Assembly (NCBI GenBank): GCA_965199845.1
Contig: CBDATZ010000054.1
Location: 1,054,001 to 1,118,000, forward strand
Reading direction: 5' to 3'
Source of the DNA: Ilyomonas sp965199845
GTDB lineage: Bacteria; Bacteroidota; Bacteroidia; Chitinophagales; Chitinophagaceae
Length of the DNA: 64,000 nucleotides
Both the position numbers and the translations under genes were made by a program. This document shows, one piece after another, positions 51,776 to 59,880 of the stretch (its first letter is position 1; each line of letters starts with the position of its first letter). The notes below the pieces were generated by a model. The model was not told the origin of the DNA and did no database searches. It saw only the letters and a program-made list of their open reading frames with translations.

Positions 51776-51854
51776 TCATAAATCAGCCTGATACAAGATG
51801 CCAACCAATACAAACGTTTGGATGATTGATTTGTAAATTTTAAAATTCAAACAC

Positions 51855-52760
51855 ATGCCGGGCAAATGCACTGTTATATATGTGATGTCTGATGTAAGGT
51901 CTGGCTCAACATTACTCGAAAACATTCTCTCCAAATCGGAAGAATCGGTTTCGGTAGGCGAGATGGCTTTGCTCAAAAATCATATGTTCCGCACAGGTCC
52001 CGGCGCCAAGTGGAACTGGAATTGTGCCTGCGGTTTGCCTCCGGTTGACTGCCCGTTCTGGAGTAACGTATTAGCCGGAATCTCAGTTACAGACCCGCAT
52101 TTTAATACAGCTGTGCAATGGAATTATCGTTCAAAAAAAATGTTTGCAGGTAGCATTTTTTCTGTCTTTATAAAGAACAGACTGTTGCAATTGAATGATA
52201 AAAAGATAAACCAGGATACCGTTGCCACCAACAATAATTTATATCGAAATATCTTTACCCTATCAGGCAAAAAGTTTATAATTGATTCTTCCAAAGATCC
52301 TGTGCAGGCTTATCTTATCTACCTGAATAAACCAGCTGATTTTGATGTAAAAATCATCAGTTTAAAACGCGATTTGCGCGCTATTGCAGCTTCTAAAAGC
52401 AAGTGGAGTGTTGTAAATAATAAAAAGAAAAAATCGCTTACCAAATGGCTTTCCAACTCCCTGTTTTATAAAAAGATATGCACCGTTGTTACGCAGTTGG
52501 TAAACCCGGCAGATGTAATTACCCTTTCTTACGAAGACCTTGCAACCCACACACAACAACAGCTTGATGCTATAGTAAACGTTTGCGGCTTGCAACCTTA
52601 TAAAGCGCCGGATTATATGGTGGTGGAAGACGATCATACAATTGCCGGTACACCGCAGCGGTTTACAAAACGACCGATTGCTTACGATGGTTCCTGGAAA
52701 TCGTTTTACGATAACAAACCGTTATTATCTTTTTTTGGTAAAATAATGAACGCGATATAA
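51855..52760 (+). CDS. Sulfotransferase
   Basis: A 301-residue protein with the PAPS 5'-phosphosulfate loop near the N-terminus (SDVRSGSTLLENIL, about 11-24) and the 3'-phosphate-binding segment near LKRDLRAIAASKSKW (about 168-182). The SFTYEDL-like region appears as TLSYEDLA. Sulfotransferases move sulfate from PAPS to hydroxyl groups. Inside a capsule operon it predicts a sulfated exopolysaccharide. It has a 10-base palindrome upstream (51811-51820) and is followed by the flippase gene after one base. Confidence 0.85.
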   Translation: MPGKCTVIYVMSDVRSGSTLLENILSKSEESVSVGEMALLKNHMFRTGPGAKWNWNCACGLPPVDCPFWSNVLAGISVTDPHFNTAVQWNYRSKKMFAGSIFSVFIKNRLLQLNDKKINQDTVATNNNLYRNIFTLSGKKFIIDSSKDPVQAYLIYLNKPADFDVKIISLKRDLRAIAASKSKWSVVNNKKKKSLTKWLSNSLFYKKICTVVTQLVNPADVITLSYEDLATHTQQQLDAIVNVCGLQPYKAPDYMVVEDDHTIAGTPQRFTKRPIAYDGSWKSFYDNKPLLSFFGKIMNAI

Positions 52761-52761
52761 C

Positions 52762-54300
52762 ATGATGAACAAACAAAAACTTGTGAAATCGGGTTTGTGG
52801 CAGCTGATGAACACGGCTGTTATCTTCATATCGCAATTAGGTTATTATGCCATTATGGCGAGGCTGATTGAAAACGCAAAAGCCGCTTTTGGTGTGCTGG
52901 CATTATTAAATGCTTGTATAAATTTTGGCAACGTAGTAGCAGAAGCCGGTATGGGCGATGCCTTGCTGCAACGCAAAGTGGTTGAGCCCGGACACAAAAA
53001 TGCAGCCTTGTATTATAGCATAGCAACGGCTGTATTTTTCTATATTGTCTTGTTCTTTTTAGCGCCAATCATAGCTCATTTCTTCGATCAGCCAATACTT
53101 ACGTTTAGCTTGCGCATGATTGGTCTTACTTTTATTTTATACTCATTAGGTTCGCCTTCCATTAATCTTTTACAGAAAGAATTTCAGTTTAAAAAAATCT
53201 TTTTCAGCGATAGCTTAAGCCTGCTGGCTTCCAACGTTTTGGGTATTTTTTTAGCATGGAAAGGCTTTGGCGTAATGTCGCTGGTTTACTCAACTTTATT
53301 CTACAATACAGCCAAGCTTATTATGCTTTGGATTATGGAACCATTGCCGTTACAAATGGGCGCTACCTTGCAGCACTGGAAAGATTTATTTAATTATGGA
53401 ATGATTCTCACGCTGATCAGGATTACCAATTATTTCAATACATCGGGCATCAACTTTTTAATTGGAAAATTAGTGCCAATTGGCGCATTAGGTATTTTTG
53501 AAAGATCGTCCAGAACCGTAAATCTGCCCGGCAGATACGTGGGTGATATTGTTCAGAAAATATCATTGCCCGCCATGATAAAGATTGAAACAACAGATGC
53601 GCTTTTTGTGATGTATTACAAAACGCTTTCGCTTCTTCATTCTATCTTAGTTCCGCTGTCTGTGTTCTTTGCGGTATTCAGCAAACCACTTGTCTTGATT
53701 TTATTAGGTCCGCGCTGGCTCGATGCGGTTGTGCCGCTTCACTTTATGTTCTTAGCATTACCGTTTCAGATTGAAGCGCGCTTAGCTGATGGTGTGATGC
53801 GTGTAAAAGGTTTGCTGGTTGATAATTTAAAGCGTAAAATTCTGGCGATGTGTATTGTATTTGCCAGCATTTTTGCCGGCAGTTATTATGCAGCGCCGTT
53901 GCAGGGAATTGCGGTCGGAATGCTGGCGGCAGCCATCACCAATTATTACATCATGATACTTACACTGCGCAATAAAGTGTTTCCGGACGATTGGAAAAAG
54001 CTTTTGTTGCGACCTTTTCTTAACGGAATTCCACTAACAATCTATCTGGTAATACCATCGTTTCTTATTTACTTATTATGCTTATTTGTAACAAATAATG
54101 ATGACGTAATTTCCTTTTTAATTACATGCAGTATTGTAGGCGGATTTTTAGCGTATTGTTTCTTTAAAAAGCCGAAATTGCTGGGTAAAGATTTTGCGCC
54201 GATACAAACGATACTGATGGAAATTATGAACAAGAAAAAACGGGGCGGAAAGAAACGCAAAACCGAAGAACCGGAACTGGAAATGGCGCCTCGCGAATAA
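52762..54300 (+). CDS. Polysaccharide flippase (Wzx-like, MOP superfamily)
   Basis: A 512-residue membrane protein with about twelve helices of the polysaccharide_synt/MurJ-like superfamily. Typical segments are MARLIENAKAAFGVLALLNACINFG, FGVMSLVYSTLF and LGIFERSSRTVNLPGRYVGDIVQ. It flips lipid-linked repeat units across the inner membrane. The C-terminal tail is highly basic (NKKKRGGKKRKTEE), a feature without clear explanation. Two ATG codons (52762 and 52765) are possible starts. Confidence 0.9.
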   Translation: MMNKQKLVKSGLWQLMNTAVIFISQLGYYAIMARLIENAKAAFGVLALLNACINFGNVVAEAGMGDALLQRKVVEPGHKNAALYYSIATAVFFYIVLFFLAPIIAHFFDQPILTFSLRMIGLTFILYSLGSPSINLLQKEFQFKKIFFSDSLSLLASNVLGIFLAWKGFGVMSLVYSTLFYNTAKLIMLWIMEPLPLQMGATLQHWKDLFNYGMILTLIRITNYFNTSGINFLIGKLVPIGALGIFERSSRTVNLPGRYVGDIVQKISLPAMIKIETTDALFVMYYKTLSLLHSILVPLSVFFAVFSKPLVLILLGPRWLDAVVPLHFMFLALPFQIEARLADGVMRVKGLLVDNLKRKILAMCIVFASIFAGSYYAAPLQGIAVGMLAAAITNYYIMILTLRNKVFPDDWKKLLLRPFLNGIPLTIYLVIPSFLIYLLCLFVTNNDDVISFLITCSIVGGFLAYCFFKKPKLLGKDFAPIQTILMEIMNKKKRGGKKRKTEEPELEMAPRE

Positions 54301-54353
54301 CGTAAAATTTTCGGCTAACATTCATAAATAAAATAACAGCCTAACTATACAAT

Positions 54354-55781
54354 ATGTTTAGCAGTCTCAAAGGTGTAATAAAGATTTTTAATTCTGTGCT
54401 TCTCATAGCAGCGTTAGCCGTTTCGCTGTACATGAACGATTCTACTTTCATTCTTATCGTTTTGTTGCCGATTGTAATTTTAGATCGTTCTTTCCTTATT
54501 CCGTTATTATTTACCATTCCGGTAGTCGAAGGTGTGTACGCAACAGACACAACTTCTTCCAATTCAGAAACCATTGCTATTGCCATGCTGGTGCCGGTAT
54601 TGGGATATGATTTGGTAAGAAGAAATAAGAAGATGATTCCGTTTAAGATTGTGGCTTTATACCTGATCTTTATTGTAATGGTAATTGTTGGTTTTATTGT
54701 TTACAAACGTCATCCGGAAATCAGTAAAGCCATTGCTATTCCGGCTCACATGCCTTATGTGCCGGTGCTCGGACGGGTGCTGGCAAAAACATTAAAGATT
54801 ACCTTCTTTCTTATTTATGTAAAATTGCTTATCAATTACGGCAAAGATTATATTTATGAAGCTCTGAAATTATTCAGATCCTTATCGCCTTATATCATTC
54901 TAACCATTGCCGGTTATACATTAATGTTCGGAACGGTATCGCAAAAATTTGGCGGCGTAATACATTTTGGCGCTGCTTCGCATGGCGATTTTACCGCTTC
55001 GCTCGATGCGTTGTGCGTGTTTCTCTACTTAGCTTTATTTGAAAGGAGCAATCGTTATTTCGAAAAATTCATGGCGTTAATTGCTATTGGCGCGTTGCTG
55101 TATCTCATCATGCAAATGGGTTCGCGTAATGGATTATTAAGCTTTGCTTTTGTAACCGTTCTTGGTGTTTTCCTGGTGATGAGAAACCGAAGCTGGACAT
55201 TCCAGTTCCTGATTGTTGGCGGTGCTGCTATAGTCGGACTTAGCGCTTTGTACATCTTCCGGGATTCGCCAACCATACAACGTTTTATTTATGAAATGAC
55301 CGTACAAAGCGGCGGTGAACGTGTGGATTACTGGTATGCCGGCGGACAAGCTATTAAAGATGCGCCTGTATTGGGGCAAGGCGGCGACGAAACTGCATCG
55401 CTGTATTCTGTAGGTCGCTGGTCGCCAAATGTAGAAGATCACGTCATGCACAATACCTTTCTTGAAATTGCGGTTGAATATGGTTTGCTCGGGCTTACGT
55501 TTTATCTGATTTTTGTTTATACCATTATACGCTGGGGATATCAACAGGTGATGTATGCCATCAAAACAAACGACCTGATTTTAGGTACGCCTGCCATTGC
55601 TTACACCGTTTCTATTATGGCGGGTATGTTCATCAGCCGCGTGTGGGATACAACGCTTTGGTATTACCTCGGGATTGTATTTGCGATTGGTATTTTGTGG
55701 ATTGAACCATTAAAAGCAAAAGCCAAAACCTTTGTCAGAAGAAAAAAAGCGGCTTTATCTTCTCAATTAGCAACGGTGTAA
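54354..55781 (+). CDS. O-antigen ligase / polysaccharide polymerase (Wzy-like)
   Basis: A 475-residue membrane protein with about twelve helices. The large periplasmic loop contains GGERVDYWYAGGQAIKDAPVLGQGGDETAS and the Wzy_C motif VMHNTFLEIAVEYGLLGL (about 361-378). It joins repeat units or attaches the polymer to a carrier. It is the last gene of the operon; two AT-rich genes of different character follow. Confidence 0.88.
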   Translation: MFSSLKGVIKIFNSVLLIAALAVSLYMNDSTFILIVLLPIVILDRSFLIPLLFTIPVVEGVYATDTTSSNSETIAIAMLVPVLGYDLVRRNKKMIPFKIVALYLIFIVMVIVGFIVYKRHPEISKAIAIPAHMPYVPVLGRVLAKTLKITFFLIYVKLLINYGKDYIYEALKLFRSLSPYIILTIAGYTLMFGTVSQKFGGVIHFGAASHGDFTASLDALCVFLYLALFERSNRYFEKFMALIAIGALLYLIMQMGSRNGLLSFAFVTVLGVFLVMRNRSWTFQFLIVGGAAIVGLSALYIFRDSPTIQRFIYEMTVQSGGERVDYWYAGGQAIKDAPVLGQGGDETASLYSVGRWSPNVEDHVMHNTFLEIAVEYGLLGLTFYLIFVYTIIRWGYQQVMYAIKTNDLILGTPAIAYTVSIMAGMFISRVWDTTLWYYLGIVFAIGILWIEPLKAKAKTFVRRKKAALSSQLATV

Positions 55782-55815
55782 TGAGATAGTTGTGTGCTAT
55801 TTTTAAGACCATTCT

Positions 55816-56628
55816 ATGTTTGAACTATTTACAAAACGACATAAAAGAATTGACGTAAAAGGCGACAGCATTTTTATTGACAATCAAAAAGAAAATATCG
55901 GAAAAGCGTTTGAACTTGAAACAGTTTTTAGTTTAACAATACCAACACCAGAAATTAAACTTTACGAAAACCAAAACTTAATTCACACATTTCGTATTGA
56001 CACTTTACAAAGCAATTCAGATTTGACAGGTCAATTTTTGCACAGTTCAATTAGAATTTTGGCAAATAGTGGAGTAATGATTGATGGAATAATCTCAAAA
56101 AGCAATACAAACTATTCTCAATGGACAGACAATGACTACGAGGCTGTAAGATTTCAACCTTTTTACTTGTTAGATAAAAACGAAAACAATATTGCACTAA
56201 AAGGCAAGGGACTTTTTGAACGTGGCTTGCATTTCACTGGAACAGTTACACCAAGAGGAGTGAGAAATATTTGCGTTTGCGACAGTTGTAATTTAAGTTT
56301 TACCATACAGCATTTTCATTCAGGTTTTTCGGAGTTGCAATATTTCTATTCAACAGATAGCAAGGAAACTTTGATAGTTCCTTATTACGCAATTGAAAAT
56401 ATGCCTACACAATTACAAACGACTATTGAGGAAAGTAAACTTGAAATTATTGAGGAAAAATTACCAAAACCATCTAACGCTTTAGGCACATTTCGCTATT
56501 ACAATTCTTTCAAATGTCCACATTGTTTAACAGCTTATATTGACTTTGAAAAGTATAGAGAAATGCGACCAAAAGAATATTATGGCAACACTTATATTAA
56601 TCAAAATCCCAAACAATGGACAGACTAA
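55816..56628 (+). CDS. Unknown protein with zinc-ribbon-like cysteine pairs, AT-rich
   Basis: A 270-residue protein that I do not recognise. No signal peptide is present. It contains two CxxC motifs, CVCDSC near residue 155 and FKCPHC near 235, suggesting one zinc site. The codon use is clearly more AT-rich than in the preceding operon. It is followed by a structured 170-base spacer with cassette-like features, and by a second AT-rich gene. It may be a recently acquired gene. Confidence 0.7.
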   Translation: MFELFTKRHKRIDVKGDSIFIDNQKENIGKAFELETVFSLTIPTPEIKLYENQNLIHTFRIDTLQSNSDLTGQFLHSSIRILANSGVMIDGIISKSNTNYSQWTDNDYEAVRFQPFYLLDKNENNIALKGKGLFERGLHFTGTVTPRGVRNICVCDSCNLSFTIQHFHSGFSELQYFYSTDSKETLIVPYYAIENMPTQLQTTIEESKLEIIEEKLPKPSNALGTFRYYNSFKCPHCLTAYIDFEKYREMRPKEYYGNTYINQNPKQWTD

Positions 56629-56798
56629 AACGGCAGCAAACATTGGTTTGGCAATAATGGGCTGAAGTGCAAAATTTGAGCTTTGGAATTGTATTAAACA
56701 TGGGTGCAAAACTGAACGTTTGTGCGTTGAATGTTTGCCACAAACACAAAGCCGGCGGGCATTGTGCATCATACTAACATATTTAAAAGGTTGACATA
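56629..56798. repeat. Structured spacer resembling a gene-cassette attachment site
   Basis: Directly after the stop codon comes GCAAACATTGG-TTTGGC, and about 100 bases later the reverse complement core AATGTTTGC; the two could form a large imperfect hairpin. The region ends in CGGGCATTGTGC. A TTGTGTGC lies before the preceding gene (near 55790), and GCACAAACGCACAACC lies after the following gene (near 57320). The repeated TTGTGxxC boundary and the large imperfect palindrome recall integron attC-like sites, though the consensus is not a standard one. Confidence 0.45.
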
Positions 56799-57314
56799 AT
56801 GGAAACGGAAGAAAGACCAAAAATCAAACTCAATCTTTCACCACTCGACAAGTCATTAGAAATGACAAGTAAAATATTTTTAGTTATTATTTGGGGTTTG
56901 ATAATTTATACATTTTTAAAATTGCCGGCAACAATTCCAACTCATTTCAATGCTTTGGGACAAGCGGATGGTTATGGTAACAAAACAACACTTGTAATTT
57001 TACCAATACTGGCAACAATCATTTATTTTGGTTTAATACAACTGAATAAATATCCTCACATCTTCAATTATATTACAAAAATCACTGACGACAATGCTCA
57101 AAAACAATATACGATTGCGACGAGATTATTGCGATTTTTGAAGTTGGCAATTTTGTTGATTTTTTCTTTGATTATTCTTTTCACTTACCTGACAACAATC
57201 GGAGTAACAAATGGATTGGGATTTTGGTTCTTACCGTTGGCTGAAGGACTATTGCTGATTCCGGTAATTGTTTCGATAAGCAAGTCATTGAAAAAGGAAA
57301 ATAAGGTAACTTAA
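56799..57314 (+). CDS. DUF1648 membrane protein
   Basis: A 171-residue protein with about four membrane helices (28-48, 68-83, 113-132 and 140-160). The DUF1648 signature is LPATIPTHFNALGQADGYGNKTTLVILP (about 45-72), also found in SdpI-like immunity proteins. Its function here is unknown. It is AT-rich like the preceding unknown gene, and the two are separated by the cassette-like spacer. Confidence 0.8.
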   Translation: METEERPKIKLNLSPLDKSLEMTSKIFLVIIWGLIIYTFLKLPATIPTHFNALGQADGYGNKTTLVILPILATIIYFGLIQLNKYPHIFNYITKITDDNAQKQYTIATRLLRFLKLAILLIFSLIILFTYLTTIGVTNGLGFWFLPLAEGLLLIPVIVSISKSLKKENKVT

Positions 57315-57421
57315 TAAGCACAAACGCACAACCATCGCCGGTTACACTGATTGAACATAGTTACAATTATTGAATTGTTATCAATGCAACAAAACAAACT
57401 CTTCAAATCTTACCAGAATTT

Positions 57422-57520
57422 TACTTGTATTTCTCTTGTCTCTTGAACCATGATTCTTGAATCTTAAAACTTGTATTCTTGTCTCTTAAAACTTGAACCT
57501 TGTCTTCTTGTCTCTTGAAC
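57422..57520. repeat. Heptad repeat array (site 4)
   Basis: About thirteen degenerate 7- to 8-base units in CTTG orientation on the plus strand (TCTTGAA, TCTTAAA, ACTTGTA, TTCTTGTC, CCTTGTC) lie between the convergent DUF1648 and isoaspartyl peptidase genes. The pattern matches sites 1 and 2 in unit, length and gene context. Confidence 0.8.
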
Positions 57521-57528
57521 TTAATTTG

Positions 57529-58476
57529 TTATTTATAAATCGCTACGTCAAATAAATCTTTATTATTTCTCGCTGCGCGATACATGCCTTCGCTGTTAAA
57601 AAGCATGCTTACATTGCCTTTTGCATCTACGCCAATCATTCCGCCTTCACCATTAATTTTTACCAGTTTATCATTTACAACAATGTCCATCGCTTCCTGT
57701 AACGGCAAGCCTTTATATTCCATTAAGCAACTTACATCGTAAGCCGCCACACTCCTGATAAACATTTCGCCATGACCTGTACAACTAATGGCGCAGGTTG
57801 CATTGTTTGCATACGTGCCGCAGCCAATAACCGGGCTATCGCCAATACGACCATATTTTTTATTTGTCATGCCGCCGGTGCTGGTTGCTGCTGCTATATT
57901 GCCGTTTACATCGCAAGCCACAGCGCCAACCGTTCCGAATTTTTTGTCGCGCATCAGTTCTTCCAATTGCTGGTTTGTATGGTCTAACGAATAATTATCC
58001 GAATCGCGGATTGCTTTCCATTGGTCGTAACGGAATTGTGAGAAAAAGTATTCATCCGGTTCCAGCTTAATTCCTTGTTTGATAGCAAAATCATTCGCGC
58101 CTTTTCCGCTTAAAAATACATGATTGCTGTGCTGCATTACTTCGGCAGCCAGTTCTATAGGATTGCGAACGCTACGTACACCGGCAACAGCGCCCGCCAT
58201 CAGGTTGCTGCCATCCATAATAGCGGCATCCATTTCCTGCACGCCTTTCTTTGTAAATACAGAACCACGACCGGCATTAAACAGAATATTATCTTCTAAA
58301 ATAACTAATGCCGCTTTTACCGCATTTACCGCAAGTCCGCCTTCTTTCAATACAGCGTAACCGGCATTCACAGCGGCTTCCAAACCTGCGAGGTAAGCGG
58401 CTTCCAACTGCGGCGTCATGTCTTGTTTTAAGATGGTTCCGGCGCCGCCATGTATGGCTATGGTAAATGTATTCAT
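57529..58476 (-). CDS. Isoaspartyl peptidase / L-asparaginase (Ntn-hydrolase)
   Basis: A 315-residue N-terminal-nucleophile hydrolase precursor. It cleaves itself before Thr182 (in FGTVGAVACD) to give alpha and beta chains, and hydrolyses beta-aspartyl dipeptides and asparagine. The family start IAIHGGAGTI, the NAGRGSVFTKKG segment (about 68-79) and ATSTGGMTNKKYGRIGDSPVIGCGTYA are intact. No signal peptide is visible, unlike some Bacteroidota homologues. It is convergent with the DUF1648 gene. Confidence 0.94.
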   Translation of the reverse strand: MNTFTIAIHGGAGTILKQDMTPQLEAAYLAGLEAAVNAGYAVLKEGGLAVNAVKAALVILEDNILFNAGRGSVFTKKGVQEMDAAIMDGSNLMAGAVAGVRSVRNPIELAAEVMQHSNHVFLSGKGANDFAIKQGIKLEPDEYFFSQFRYDQWKAIRDSDNYSLDHTNQQLEELMRDKKFGTVGAVACDVNGNIAAATSTGGMTNKKYGRIGDSPVIGCGTYANNATCAISCTGHGEMFIRSVAAYDVSCLMEYKGLPLQEAMDIVVNDKLVKINGEGGMIGVDAKGNVSMLFNSEGMYRAARNNKDLFDVAIYK

Positions 58477-58760
58477 GCGTGATTTTTAGAGATGAAAATG
58501 CAATTTACTGATAAAGATTTTATACAAAATGAGATGTGGATTTGAAGATAATACAATTGCTATTTGATAGGATTTAAAAACAAGCTTTCAAAAGACTCTT
58601 CGTATAACTCAATGTTTTCTGTGGTTTAAAAGAGTTCAATTGATAACAAAGCGTACAAGTGAGTGACACAACGATGCTAAACCGGAGTTATAACAGCCCG
58701 TAACATAAAACTGTATTTTGTATTCAAAACTACAAACTCATAAGCCGAAATTTCTAACTT

Positions 58761-59774
58761 CTACTGGCAAAGTAACACTCTGCATTCATCGAGAAGAAGT
58801 TGCCTGTCAATCGCAATTGTACCCACACCTTCGCACACAATACCACCGGCAACATTGGCTATTTCGGCAGCCAGCGTAATGTCTCTGGTAACCGCATAAA
58901 TTACCGATACCACAGCAATAACCGTATCGCCGGCGCCGCTTACGTCGGCAATGTTGCGGATATGTGTCGGGATGATTTTTGCATAGTTTCCTTTCTGAAA
59001 AAATAAGCCGTGTTCCGACAAGGTTACAAGCGAGATCCGATGATGCAATTGCTCGTGAAGCTGGTGATGTATGTGCCGTAAACTGTCTTCGGTTATTTCG
59101 GTATGAAGAAGATTGAGACCTTCTCTTACTTCTTTTACATTTGGCTTAAAAATGTTGACTTCTTTATAAGCAAAAAAGTTCTTTCGCTTCGGGTCGGCCA
59201 TTGTGGCAATGTTATGTTCTTTACACACCGCAATGATAGACTGGATAAGGCTTTCGGTTAATACGCCTTTATTATAATCTTCAAAAATAACAACAGCCGG
59301 CTGGTAACGTTTTACGAAGCCGATGAAGTTGTGTAATAGTTTTTCTTCGTCTTCATTTGATATATCATTTGTAACCTCAGAATCGAGACGAAGCATTTGC
59401 TGGTTTCTGCCAATGATGCGGATTTTATTTGTTGTGAGTCTTTCGCTGCTGCGCAAAATATATTTGGTATCAATGTGTTCTTCCTGCAACAGGTTGAGTA
59501 ATATTTCGGCATCATCATCTTCTCCGATAACGCTGAATAAAGTGGTTTCTGCACCGAGCGAAACTGTATTGAGCGCCACATTTCCGGCACCACCAATACG
59601 ATGTTCTTTTTTATGCAAAGCCACAACCGGCACCGGGCCTTCGGGCGATATTCTTTCAACACTTCCCCACCAATACGTATCGAGCATAACATCACCAATT
59701 ACGGCTACGCGCAGGTTGGAAATATCAGTAAACAACTGCTCAAAATCTGCCATCGGAACTTTTACATCCTCCAT
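58761..59774 (-). CDS. rfaE1: D-glycero-beta-D-manno-heptose-7-phosphate kinase (RfaE1/HldA-like)
   Basis: A 337-residue PfkB-family sugar kinase. It lacks the C-terminal nucleotidyltransferase domain of bifunctional HldE, so only the kinase step of ADP-heptose synthesis is encoded here. Conserved segments are VAVIGDVMLDTYWWG near the N-terminus, HRIGGAGNVALNT (about 57-69), FEDYNKGVLT and the catalytic ADVSGAGDTVIA (about 281-292). It lies 106 bases downstream of the partial carB and points the same way. The product feeds lipopolysaccharide core synthesis. Confidence 0.85.
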   Translation of the reverse strand: MEDVKVPMADFEQLFTDISNLRVAVIGDVMLDTYWWGSVERISPEGPVPVVALHKKEHRIGGAGNVALNTVSLGAETTLFSVIGEDDDAEILLNLLQEEHIDTKYILRSSERLTTNKIRIIGRNQQMLRLDSEVTNDISNEDEEKLLHNFIGFVKRYQPAVVIFEDYNKGVLTESLIQSIIAVCKEHNIATMADPKRKNFFAYKEVNIFKPNVKEVREGLNLLHTEITEDSLRHIHHQLHEQLHHRISLVTLSEHGLFFQKGNYAKIIPTHIRNIADVSGAGDTVIAVVSVIYAVTRDITLAAEIANVAGGIVCEGVGTIAIDRQLLLDECRVLLCQ

Positions 59775-59880
59775 GTCTATAATCGTGTTCTGTTGTTTGA
59801 TGAATTGTTTTATTACAATAAAATATTTAAAAATAAAAAGGAAGAACAGCGAATGTATCCTTATGGTTTTACGTTTGAAT

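Noticed and set aside
58477..58760. Possible repeat or small RNA between the isoaspartyl peptidase and rfaE1-like genes
   Set aside because: The stretch has a mixed composition with a short GC-richer segment near 58650-58690, but no inverted repeat, promoter or second copy in the window could be seen.
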